Positions 27,289 through 35,444 of a DNA stretch of 64,000 bases are shown here, piece after piece. Position numbers and translations under genes: made by a program. The notes under the pieces were generated by a model, which did no database searches, was not told where the DNA came from, and was given only the letters and a program-made list of their open reading frames with translations. The DNA lies in assembly GCA_963759055.1 (NCBI GenBank), contig CAVWYD010000003.1, forward strand, positions 1 to 64,000, in the 5' to 3' direction. This DNA comes from Thiosocius sp963759055 (lineage in GTDB: Bacteria > Pseudomonadota > Gammaproteobacteria > Chromatiales > Chromatiaceae). Each line of letters begins with the position of its first letter. The stretch's first letter is position 1.

Positions 27289-28125
27289 ATGATCTACGTC
27301 GGACGCAAAAACCGGATGCGTGTGGTCAAGGCCGTCGATTTCGGCCTCTACCTCGATGGCGGCGACGCGGGTGAAATCCTGCTGCCGCGACGTGAAGCTC
27401 CGAGCGACTGCAAGCCAGGCGATTTCCTGCACGTGTTTGTCTACAGGGATTCCGAAGACCGCCTGATCGCCACCCGGGAAACGCCCAGGGCCATGGTCGG
27501 GGAGTGTGCCTTGCTCAAGGTCAAGCAGCAGAATGATGTCGGTACCTTCATGGACTGGGGTCTGAGCAAAGACCTGCTGGTACCGTTCAGCGAGCAGGCA
27601 TGGCCGATGAACCCGGGGCGCTCATACGTGGTTTGCCTGTTTCTCGATCAGCAGACGGACCGCGTCGCGGCATCGACAAAATACAGTCGTCACCTGAACG
27701 AGGATGGCAGCGGGTTTCGGCCGGGCGAGAAGGTGAAGCTGATGATCGCCTCACGTACGGAGCTGGGTTACAAGGCCGTGATCAACAACACGCACCTGGG
27801 CCTGATCTTCAAAACCGACGTTTTCCAACCGCTGAAGTTTGGTCAGCAGCTGCGCGGTTATATCAAGGCGATCCGCGCTGACGGCAAGATCGACCTCACA
27901 CTGCAGCCGGCATCGGACGAGGCGCGCGATCAGCTGGAGGACCGGATACTGGACTACCTGCACCGACATGGCGGAGTCTCGAAGATCACCGACAAGAGCC
28001 CCCCCGAACTGATCTACAAGACCTTCAAGACCAGCAAGGCCAACTTCAAACGGGCCCTGGGGCGCCTGTACAAGAAGCGCCGGGTGTCCATCGAAAAGTA
28101 TCGGGTCAGCCTGGTCGGGGACTGA
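27289..28125 (+). CDS. S1-domain RNA-binding protein (CvfB/YitL-like)
   Basis: A 278-residue protein with tandem S1-type OB folds. MRVVKAVDFGLYLDGGDAGE opens the first, VKQQNDVGTFMDWGLSKDLL the second and a third lies at about 150-205. A C-terminal winged-helix-like segment (SPPELIYKTFKTSKANFKRA) follows. This matches CvfB, an RNA-binding protein affecting virulence in staphylococci and widespread with unknown role elsewhere. It is flanked by small gaps and faces the next gene tail to tail. Confidence 0.85.
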   Translation: MIYVGRKNRMRVVKAVDFGLYLDGGDAGEILLPRREAPSDCKPGDFLHVFVYRDSEDRLIATRETPRAMVGECALLKVKQQNDVGTFMDWGLSKDLLVPFSEQAWPMNPGRSYVVCLFLDQQTDRVAASTKYSRHLNEDGSGFRPGEKVKLMIASRTELGYKAVINNTHLGLIFKTDVFQPLKFGQQLRGYIKAIRADGKIDLTLQPASDEARDQLEDRILDYLHRHGGVSKITDKSPPELIYKTFKTSKANFKRALGRLYKKRRVSIEKYRVSLVGD

Positions 28126-28137
28126 CCCTTACGGCCG

Positions 28138-28563
28138 CTATTCGCTGTCGATCCCGCTGGGAATATCCCAGCCCTTTAGGCGCTGCATGTACGTGCTTAG
28201 CTTGCCGTCGCCGTAGTACCAGAATTCGAATTTCTTGACCGTCTTCTGCCTGTCCGGCTCACCCAGAATCTTTATGACCTCGTAGTCGCTCATGCCCTCG
28301 ACCAACAGTTTCCAATTGTGTTCCTTGCGCCAGCCGCCGGGAACGGGTTCCACCTTACGCGCCATATTGACGGGCACGCCCTTCTCGACTTCGCCTTCCA
28401 GACGTTTGACACGCTCCTGCAAGTCCTGGAGCTGTTGTTTCAACGCCTCGATCTGTCTCTGCTGCGACTCGTCCGCGGCGGGTGCGAGGGGCGCGAAAAA
28501 CAACAGGGAAAGCAGCAGCCTTGGTCCCACCCAAGTGCTCGATACGGGTTTCAAATACGACAT
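28138..28563 (-). CDS. exported coiled-coil protein with SmpA/BamE-like C-terminal motif
   Basis: A 141-residue protein with a signal peptide (about 1-29), a coiled coil of about 30 residues (QRQIEALKQQLQDLQERVKR) and a compact C-terminal region, LLVEGMSDYEVIKILGEPDR then KKFEFWYYGDGKLSTYM. The MSxxEVxxxLGxP pattern followed by a W/Y-rich strand recalls the SmpA/OmlA lipoprotein fold, but there is no lipobox Cys. The ATG at 28563 is chosen because the longer frame lacks a signal and runs through non-coding repeats. Function unknown. Confidence 0.75.
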   Translation of the reverse strand: MSYLKPVSSTWVGPRLLLSLLFFAPLAPAADESQQRQIEALKQQLQDLQERVKRLEGEVEKGVPVNMARKVEPVPGGWRKEHNWKLLVEGMSDYEVIKILGEPDRQKTVKKFEFWYYGDGKLSTYMQRLKGWDIPSGIDSE

Positions 28564-29094
28564 CTGGTTTCGACTCTTGTTACGGCCTGGTCCCCGCAGG
28601 TTACCAAAGCCACCGCATGGGCGCGCTTTCGATAGCTTCGGCAGTGCCCACCCCCGAGAGGGCGTGTAACACGCTGAACGGTTACACCCCATGCACGCAT
28701 CGAGCTGCCTGGCCAAAAAAACAAACAACCGGCTGTTGTTGCTGTTCTTTCGTTGTACCGGCAACGCTGGCCCGGTTATTACCCTCAAGTCTTCGAAAGC
28801 GAGCGGCCCCTTCACCCTGCTCGGTATCTCCAGGCCGGCCGTCAACCGCCGTCTGTCACGCATGCGGGACGATTGGGCACAAAAAAATGCCCCGCGGTGC
28901 GGGGCAATGAGGATGATTCTTCAGCATCTCTGTTTCTGCTGAATTGTTCCCAAATAGAGCACCAATTCGAGAATTCGTTGTTAGACTGGCATTTATGAAG
29001 CAGGCATTCGCAAACCGCTCCAGAATAGGTTAGTTTCGAACGCTCCAGGGCTTGCCGGATGCAGCCCGACACTTACAAAGACAGGCAAGGATGC
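28564..29094. other. intergenic region before comM, with palindromic hairpin
   Basis: About 530 bases without a protein gene. A symmetric hairpin GTGTAAC...GTTACAC lies at about 28,664-28,687, and TTCAGCA...TGCTGAA at about 28,920-28,943. A minus-strand terminator at 28,881-28,906 has no gene upstream on its strand, so the 29,060-28,881 stretch may encode a small RNA. Confidence 0.4.
28881..28906 (-). terminator. orphan intrinsic terminator, minus strand
   Basis: On the minus strand TGCCCCGC, a short loop, GCGGGGCA and seven T residues make a strong terminator. The only DNA upstream on that strand is the 190-bp gap before comM, which is on the other strand. Confidence 0.8.
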
Positions 29095-30603
29095 ATGTCA
29101 CTCGCAACCACACACTGCCGGGCCGCGCTCGGTATCGACGCGCCGCTGGTCACGGTCGAGACCCATCTCGCCAACGGACTGCCCGCATTCAATATCGTCG
29201 GGCTGCCCGAGAAAGCCGTGCAGGAAAGCCGCGACCGGGTGCGAAGCGCCCTGATCAACAGCGGCTTCGAATTTCCCGCGAGACGCATCACCGTCAACCT
29301 GGCGCCCGCAGACCTTCCGAAACAGGGCAGTCGGTTCGACCTGGCCATCGCCGTCGGCATCCTGATCGCCAGCGGGCAACTGGGTGATCGGGCAGCCGCC
29401 GGTTATGAACTGATCGGCGAACTCAGCCTCGCAGGTGCCCTGCGACCGGTCGCAGGCATCCTGCCGATGGCATTGGCCTGCCGGGCTGTGGGAGCGAAGC
29501 TGCTGATGCCGGCCGGCAATTTGCAGGAGGCGTCCCTGGTCACGGGGCTCGCAAAATATCCGATCGATCATCTTCTGGTAGTCAGCGCTCATCTCAGCGG
29601 GCAGCAGCCGATCACCGAGGCCGCTGATCAAACCGCAGGCCCGATACCCAGACCTTTGCCTGACCTCGCCGAGGTCTGCGGTCAGGCCCAGGCCAGACGC
29701 GCCCTCGAGGTCGCCGCGGCGGGGCGTCACAACCTGCTGATGATGGGTCCGCCCGGCAGCGGCAAGTCGATGCTGGCCAGCCGCTTGCCCGGGATCCTGC
29801 CGCCATTGAGCGAGAATGAGGCCTTGCACAGCGCCGCCATCCGTTCGGTTGCAGGCCAGCCTTTCGACATTTCGAACTGGCGGCAACGCCCCTTCCGCGC
29901 ACCGCACCACACCGCCTCGGGCGTCGCCCTGGTCGGCGGCGGCAGCAGCCCAAAACCCGGCGAGATATCCCTGGCGCACAACGGCGTGTTGTTTCTCGAC
30001 GAACTGCCCGAGTTCGACGGCAGGGTCCTGGAGGTACTGCGTGAACCGCTGGAGACCGGCCGCATACTGATCTCGCGTGCCGCACGTCAGGCCGAGTTTC
30101 CCGCCGATTTCCAGCTGATTGCGGCCATGAATCCCTGCAAGTGCGGGTATGCCAATGATCCGGTGCGCGCCTGTTCAAACTGCAGCCATGAACGGACCGC
30201 GCGTTACCAGCGCCGTATCTCCGGTCCGCTGCGCGATCGCATCGATATCCAGATCGAGGTGGCAGGTCTGCCCCACCAGCAACTGCTGCTGGGATTGGAT
30301 GGCGCATCGGAAACCAGCGCGACGGTGCGTGCGCGCGTCCTGGCCGCCTGGCAGATACAACACGGTCGCCAGGGCGCTGCAAACGCCCGCCTTGGTCAGG
30401 AAGGCATAAAGGCCCATTGCGCCCTGACGAAACAGGGCCGGGCACTGCTGGCGACCGCAATCGACAAACTGGGACTGTCCGCGCGCGCCTTTCACCGCAT
30501 CCTGCGCGTCGCACGCACCCTGGCCGATCTTGATGCCAGTAGCGCCATTGCAGACCACCATCTCACCGAGGCCATCGGCTACCGGCGTCTCGACCGGACC
30601 TAG
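29095..30603 (+). CDS. comM: YifB/ComM family Mg-chelatase-like AAA+ ATPase
   Basis: ComM is a hexameric helicase that aids branch migration during natural transformation. The product is 502 residues: an N-terminal Lon-protease-like domain (TVETHLANGLPAFNIVGLPE, SRFDLAIAVGILIASGQL), an AAA+ core with Walker A GPPGSGKSMLASRLPG near residue 218 and Walker B GVLFLDELPEF, the Cys cluster CKCGYANDPVRACSNC, and a C-terminal helical domain. ATG at 29095 gives MSLATTHCRAALG, the family start, and AAGG precedes it. The stop overlaps a GGGTCGA tandem repeat. Confidence 0.94.
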   Translation: MSLATTHCRAALGIDAPLVTVETHLANGLPAFNIVGLPEKAVQESRDRVRSALINSGFEFPARRITVNLAPADLPKQGSRFDLAIAVGILIASGQLGDRAAAGYELIGELSLAGALRPVAGILPMALACRAVGAKLLMPAGNLQEASLVTGLAKYPIDHLLVVSAHLSGQQPITEAADQTAGPIPRPLPDLAEVCGQAQARRALEVAAAGRHNLLMMGPPGSGKSMLASRLPGILPPLSENEALHSAAIRSVAGQPFDISNWRQRPFRAPHHTASGVALVGGGSSPKPGEISLAHNGVLFLDELPEFDGRVLEVLREPLETGRILISRAARQAEFPADFQLIAAMNPCKCGYANDPVRACSNCSHERTARYQRRISGPLRDRIDIQIEVAGLPHQQLLLGLDGASETSATVRARVLAAWQIQHGRQGAANARLGQEGIKAHCALTKQGRALLATAIDKLGLSARAFHRILRVARTLADLDASSAIADHHLTEAIGYRRLDRT

Positions 30604-30644
30604 GGTCGAGGGTCGAGGGTCGAGGGTCGAGGGTCGAGGGTCGA
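30603..30644. repeat. tandem repeat, six perfect copies of GGGTCGA
   Basis: Six exact 7-bp units begin within the comM stop codon. Downstream, before the ABC-F fragment, imperfect units CCTCGCA, CCTCGGC and CCTCGTA continue the 7-bp rhythm. Related but differently sized arrays precede the intact ABC-F gene at about 35,115-35,150. Confidence 0.9.
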
Positions 30645-30693
30645 AGGACAGGATATAATCCCGCGGTCCTCGCACCTCGGCCCTCGTACCTAT

Positions 30694-30986
30694 CCCCATG
30701 CTGCAATTCGATAACGTCTCCCTGCGTCGCGGGCCACGCCTGCTGTTCGAACGCACCAGCTTCCAGATCCATCCAGGGCAGAAGGCCGGCCTCACTGGGG
30801 CCAATGGCAGCGGAAAATCCAGCCTGTTTTCTTTGGTGCTGGGCTCGTTGGGCACGGAAGAGGGGACCGTCAAGTATCCGTCCGGCTGGATCATTGCACA
30901 CGTTGCACAGGAGACCCCGGTATCGAAACAGGCCGCCATTGAATTCGTATTGGATGGTGATGAGGGCCTGCGCCGGACGCAGCGCG
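30694..30986 (+). repeat. left copy of a 293-bp perfect direct repeat (ABC-F gene start)
   Basis: This segment is identical, base for base by eye, to 35152-35444. Similarity also extends upstream in a diverged form: both copies have TATAATCC followed by GCG and a CCTCG-rich stretch. The two copies bound a 4.2-kb lower-GC insert. Confidence 0.95.
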
Positions 30987-31039
30987 CAGGCCCATCGAAT
31001 CCCGCAACACCCCTGATTTTCAAGCGCGGCGATAGCTAA
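30698..31039 (+). pseudogene. truncated duplicate of the ABC-F ATPase gene
   Basis: The first 96 codons are identical to the start of the ABC-F gene at 35156 and include Walker A (GANGSGKSSLFSLVL). At 30987 the homology breaks and 17 unrelated codons follow before a stop. The fragment lacks the signature motif, Walker B and the whole second ATPase domain, so it cannot be an active ATPase. It keeps the promoter-like TATAAT upstream. Confidence 0.9.
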
Positions 31040-31057
31040 GGTATTTACCACTACATA

Positions 31058-33157
31058 ATGATGAAAAAGATTCCACCCCACATTCGATTGGTCTTGATGC
31101 TGATCTTGCTGGATATCGTGCTGTTCGGGCTTTTTCGAATAGTTTTCTATAAGTGGTTTAGTGTGCCAGACGCCACTATCACCGCACCGATGCTGCTCAA
31201 CTCGATTTACCTGGGCTTCAAGTTTGACCTGAAGTTGGCAATCTTGATCAATCTGCCAATTTTCATACTGAGCTCGTTTCGCCCCCTCAGCGCGACGAAG
31301 TCTGGCGCTTCGCTGATTTCTTGGCTCGTATATCTCCTATTCACGCACAGCATCATTGTGTTTATCTATTTTATCGACTTAGGCCACTATGATTATCTGC
31401 GTCTGAGAGTTGATGTGACCATAACCCGGTTTCTGGAAGACCTGGCCATATCAAAGCAGATGGTAATGGAAAGTTATCCGGTTGCGGCCATTCTCGCGGG
31501 ATACGCGCTGTTGATGGCGCTTTTGGGCTGGACTTTTTACCGTCTTCTGAAGCTCGCCGGAACCTATCCGGACATCCACTACGCGCGACTGAAGCACTAC
31601 GCCCTTCTGTCAGGCACATTGCTACTCTTTGTAGCCGGAATTTATGGGAAGTTCTCGTACTATCCGTTGCGCTGGAGCGACGCATTCTTCTCGACCAACA
31701 GCTTTATCTCTGCCCTGAGCAGCAACCCGGTACTGTATTTTTACGAGACCCTGAAAAATAAGGAATCGGGCTTTGAGTTGGCTCAGACGAAAAAATATCA
31801 CCCGGTGATTGCAGAGTATCTTGGTATTGATCTGCAGAATAACCCCGGAGATAAGGCTGCGTCTGCGTCCGGGAATATCAATTTTTCCCGCGTTGAGCAG
31901 AGCCTTTCCCCCATAAGTGCAGAGAAACCGAATGTGGTACTGGTATTCCTAGAATCATTCGGCTTTTACAAAACCGGTCTGTCCGGCAACCCGATGGACC
32001 CGACACCCAACTTCGACGCCATGGCCCGCAAGAGCATTCTGTTCGACCGCCACTATGTACCCCACGGAGGCACCGCACGTTCAGTCTTTACACTGGTCAC
32101 AGGAATACCCGATATAGAGACGGTAAGGACATCGACCCGCAATCCGATGCTCGTGGACCAGCGAAGCATCATCAGCGCTTTTGAGGGCTATGAAAAATTC
32201 TATTTCCTGGGCGGCAGCGTCAGCTGGGGAAATATTCGCGGCTTGCTTGCAGGCAATATTCCGGATCTGAAAATTTACGGTGAAGGCGACTATGATTCAC
32301 CACGCCAGGATGTCTGGGGGATAAATGATCTCCATCTGTTTGAAGAAGCAAATGCTGTGCTGCGTGAGAGCAAAGAGCCCTTTTTCGCCATCATTCAGAC
32401 CGCTGGAAATCACCGGCCCTACACCATCCCCGATGACAACCGTGGCTTCCAAGTGCGCGACATCGCACCCGAGGATGTGGCGCCCTATGGATTCCGCTCA
32501 GTTGGTGATTACAACTCGTTCCGCTTCATGGATCACAGCCTGGGGCTGTTTTTGAAACAGCTGGAAAGTGAGCCATACGCTCAAAATACGATCTTTGTGT
32601 TCTTCGGTGATCACGGGAACAACCGGGAGGCAAAACACATGTTTCCCGGCGAAGAGCAGTTGATGTTAACGGAATACCACGTGCCGCTTGTGTTTTATGC
32701 GCCGGGATTGATCAAGGAAGCGCAGATCATTTCCACTGTCGCCAGTGAGGTTGACATATTGCCTACCACTGCGAGCCTGGCGGGCTTGACCTATACCAAC
32801 ACCACGTTTGGTCGCGATCTGCTTAATAAGAAGTTTGATACCCAGCGCTTTGCATTTACTTTTGAAAGAACACGGCCGCCGGTACTGGGTTTGATTGGTG
32901 AAGAATATTATTTCAAAATGCGCGACGGTGACTCCGGCCGCGAACTGTACGAAATCCAATCTGAAACCCCAAAGAAAAACCTCGCAGAACAAATGCCCGA
33001 GCTTGCAGACAGGCTCGCGGTTTTGGCTCAGGCCTACTATGAAAGCATCCGATATGTACGCTACAACAATGGATCTAATCTTAATGGCGGTGCAAAGAAC
33101 GGCACTGGCCCTGGCGCATCTGCCTCAGGCGCGGCGGGTGTCAGGGTAGATGATTAA
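31058..33157 (+). CDS. LtaS-like membrane sulfatase/phosphoglycerol transferase family protein
   Basis: A 699-residue protein: five TM helices in residues 1-200, then a periplasmic alkaline-phosphatase-superfamily domain (about 285-640). Metal and catalytic residues are visible: Glu in NVVLVFLESFGFYKTG, the nucleophile Thr in HGGTARSVFTLVTG, and Asp-His in FVFFGDHGNNREAKHM. This layout is that of LtaS, OpgB and EptA relatives that move phosphoglycerol, phosphoethanolamine or act on sulfate esters at the outer face of the membrane; which of these is not decidable here. GC is visibly lower than in neighbours. It overlaps the next gene by 8 bp. Confidence 0.85.
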   Translation: MMKKIPPHIRLVLMLILLDIVLFGLFRIVFYKWFSVPDATITAPMLLNSIYLGFKFDLKLAILINLPIFILSSFRPLSATKSGASLISWLVYLLFTHSIIVFIYFIDLGHYDYLRLRVDVTITRFLEDLAISKQMVMESYPVAAILAGYALLMALLGWTFYRLLKLAGTYPDIHYARLKHYALLSGTLLLFVAGIYGKFSYYPLRWSDAFFSTNSFISALSSNPVLYFYETLKNKESGFELAQTKKYHPVIAEYLGIDLQNNPGDKAASASGNINFSRVEQSLSPISAEKPNVVLVFLESFGFYKTGLSGNPMDPTPNFDAMARKSILFDRHYVPHGGTARSVFTLVTGIPDIETVRTSTRNPMLVDQRSIISAFEGYEKFYFLGGSVSWGNIRGLLAGNIPDLKIYGEGDYDSPRQDVWGINDLHLFEEANAVLRESKEPFFAIIQTAGNHRPYTIPDDNRGFQVRDIAPEDVAPYGFRSVGDYNSFRFMDHSLGLFLKQLESEPYAQNTIFVFFGDHGNNREAKHMFPGEEQLMLTEYHVPLVFYAPGLIKEAQIISTVASEVDILPTTASLAGLTYTNTTFGRDLLNKKFDTQRFAFTFERTRPPVLGLIGEEYYFKMRDGDSGRELYEIQSETPKKNLAEQMPELADRLAVLAQAYYESIRYVRYNNGSNLNGGAKNGTGPGASASGAAGVRVDD

Positions 33158-34373
33158 TCGACGTACCGGCTGGCTGATCTATTTGGTGGCCGTGTTTCTT
33201 GTTGCATGGGCACTGATAAAGACTCCAGAACCTGCCGGTTTCGTGGCGCCTACTGTCGATCTGCCCGCCGCAGGGCAGAAGGCAGTGATTCGGTCTGAAT
33301 TCATATCTGGCGGATTGACCGAAGAGGTGCATAGCGCCACCGCAGTCGAAATGGCAGATGGTGACATTGGAGTGTTCTGGTATGCGGGTCGCCGTGAAGG
33401 CAGCTCGGATGTGGCCATATTCAGTCGATTTCTGCACAAACACGGCGGCGATCAAGGCACTGCAGCTTGGTCTGAGATACGTCGCGTAACCGATCGCAAA
33501 GAGAGTGTGGTCGGACTTCAGCGCCATGTACGTAAGATCGGTAATCCGCTCGCGTTTTACCACGAGAACAAGCTTTGGCTATTCTATGTGACCGTTCCGT
33601 TCGGCGGATGGGCGGTGAGTTCCCTCAATCTTATCCAATCGGACGACAACGGCCAGAGCTGGAGCACCCCCAAAAGACTGGTCACCTCCCCGTTTATCAA
33701 TATCAGTACGCTGGTGAAAGAAAGGGCGATTGTCGGCGCAGACGGCAGCATTTTTTTGCCGGTCTACCACCAGTTTATCGGTAAGTTCGCAGAGGTCCTG
33801 CGTCTCGATTCGCGCGGGGAGGTACTCGATAAATTCCGCATCAGCCATGGGCAGAACGCAATCCAGCCAGTTGTTCTTCCGACAAGCCAGGAGACAGCGG
33901 TGGTTTTCCTGCGAAACGTCACTGAGGACAAGGACTCCGCCGTAATGTTCAGTTCGACCCGCGACGGCGGCGTCAACTGGCAACCCATGGCTGCACTGGG
34001 ACTGCCGAATCCCAACGCCGCTATTACCGGCGTTTCCTTGGACAGCCCCAACGAGTTGCTGCTGGTTTTCAACAATCATGAAAAAGAACGACGTGATCTG
34101 ACGCTCGCGCATGCAAAGAACTTTCAATCGGATCAACCAGAAGAATGGCAGATAATTCATGAGTTTGAGAATGAAAACCGGCGAGATCCAGGCGCAGACA
34201 AGCTTCACAATCTATATTCTTATCCGTTTCTCATCAAAACCAGAGAAGGGGATTTTCACCTGTTTTACAGCTGGCAGCGAAAGTACATTAAGCATGTCTT
34301 CTTCAACCGTGAGGCACTTAACGAAATGTTTTCAGTAAAGACTTCGCGTCTTTCTGATACAAATGAGGGCTGA
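33150..34373 (+). CDS. membrane-anchored sialidase-like (BNR/Asp-box) protein
   Basis: A 407-residue protein with an N-terminal TM anchor or uncleaved signal (about residues 7-24), then a six-bladed propeller of the sialidase/neuraminidase superfamily (BNR_2 type). Asp boxes are visible in SDDNGQSWSTP near residue 175 and STRDGGVNWQP near 273. Early TEEVHSATAVEMADGDIGVF and WYAGRREGSSDVAIFS carry an Arg that could be part of an arginine triad, but the triad cannot be confirmed by eye. Tight overlap with the sulfatase gene suggests joint action on an envelope glycan. Confidence 0.78.
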   Translation: MINRRTGWLIYLVAVFLVAWALIKTPEPAGFVAPTVDLPAAGQKAVIRSEFISGGLTEEVHSATAVEMADGDIGVFWYAGRREGSSDVAIFSRFLHKHGGDQGTAAWSEIRRVTDRKESVVGLQRHVRKIGNPLAFYHENKLWLFYVTVPFGGWAVSSLNLIQSDDNGQSWSTPKRLVTSPFINISTLVKERAIVGADGSIFLPVYHQFIGKFAEVLRLDSRGEVLDKFRISHGQNAIQPVVLPTSQETAVVFLRNVTEDKDSAVMFSSTRDGGVNWQPMAALGLPNPNAAITGVSLDSPNELLLVFNNHEKERRDLTLAHAKNFQSDQPEEWQIIHEFENENRRDPGADKLHNLYSYPFLIKTREGDFHLFYSWQRKYIKHVFFNREALNEMFSVKTSRLSDTNEG

Positions 34374-34980
34374 TCCGGTGTCCCTGAATCTTGTTTATGC
34401 CTTTGCTGCATCGCTAGTCGCCCTGTCTGCCTTATTGCATGCGTTTCTGCCCAAGGCAGGAAGCCCCAGGCCTTTATACTCCCTGTTGGCCTTGACGGTC
34501 GCATTGATCATCTTGTTGCTGCCGATAAATGAAGCATCTGTCTTTTATTACCTGAGAGGCTATATGGGGGACTTTAGTATTTCCGCCAGCGTTTTCTTCA
34601 GCGCCTACATTGCAAGGAAAGGCTGGGGAATAGCCGCCTATCAGGAAAAAGAAGAAAGGGCTTTGTTTGTCTGGATAGCACTGCTGGGATTATGCCTTTA
34701 TCCCCTGGCTCTTGGCGCAGCTCAGCACGACCCTTACAGGCTCGGATATCACCCGCACAGCCTGCTCGTCCTGCTGTTATTCCTCGGGCTCTATTTCTGG
34801 TACAGAAAGTATTATTTTCTATTATTCGTCTTGACCGCCGCCATTATAGGATTCACCACACGTTTGCTCGAATCAAATAATCTCTGGGATTACCTGCTGG
34901 ATGCTGTGTTTTGGCTGGTCTGTGTCACGCTGGGAATCAGTTCAGCTCTAAGAGGAAGAAAACACCGCGTGTTGCAGTAA
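34363..34980 (+). CDS. polytopic membrane protein of the sulfatase/sialidase module
   Basis: A 205-residue protein with about seven predicted TM helices and short loops; a conserved-looking stretch is ESSVFYYLRGYMGDFSIS-like near residues 50-70, and LLESNNLWDYLLDAVFW lies near 167. No family was recognised. Its ATG overlaps the sialidase-like stop by 11 bp, so it is translationally coupled. It could be a flippase-like or scaffold partner for the two exported enzymes, but nothing in the sequence proves this. Confidence 0.7.
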   Translation: MRADPVSLNLVYAFAASLVALSALLHAFLPKAGSPRPLYSLLALTVALIILLLPINEASVFYYLRGYMGDFSISASVFFSAYIARKGWGIAAYQEKEERALFVWIALLGLCLYPLALGAAQHDPYRLGYHPHSLLVLLLFLGLYFWYRKYYFLLFVLTAAIIGFTTRLLESNNLWDYLLDAVFWLVCVTLGISSALRGRKHRVLQ

Positions 34981-35151
34981 CTCTCTTTTCGATTCGGGCA
35001 GTTGGAAAAGAGCGGTGCCGGCCACAAAAATCGGCTCCGTCCATGGCCCACTAGCCTGCTAATTGCAGGTTAGGTTGGAGAGCGGAGGGTCGGGGTTATA
35101 ATCCGCGATTCTCACACCCCGGCCCTCGGACCTTGGCCCCCGGCCCTGAAA

Positions 35152-35444
35152 CCCCATGCTGCAATTCGATAACGTCTCCCTGCGTCGCGGGCCACGCCTG
35201 CTGTTCGAACGCACCAGCTTCCAGATCCATCCAGGGCAGAAGGCCGGCCTCACTGGGGCCAATGGCAGCGGAAAATCCAGCCTGTTTTCTTTGGTGCTGG
35301 GCTCGTTGGGCACGGAAGAGGGGACCGTCAAGTATCCGTCCGGCTGGATCATTGCACACGTTGCACAGGAGACCCCGGTATCGAAACAGGCCGCCATTGA
35401 ATTCGTATTGGATGGTGATGAGGGCCTGCGCCGGACGCAGCGCG
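35152..35444 (+). repeat. right copy of the 293-bp perfect direct repeat
   Basis: Identical to 30694-30986 and forming the first 96 codons of the intact-length ABC-F gene plus four upstream bases. Repeat-to-repeat distance is 4,458 bp. Confidence 0.95.

Noticed and set aside
28564..28863. N-terminal extension of the exported coiled-coil protein
   Set aside because: The extension has no signal peptide and passes through a palindromic hairpin; the ATG at 28563 yields a proper exported protein.
30603..30644. Short tandem units as a possible CRISPR array
   Set aside because: Units are 7 bp and contiguous with no spacers.
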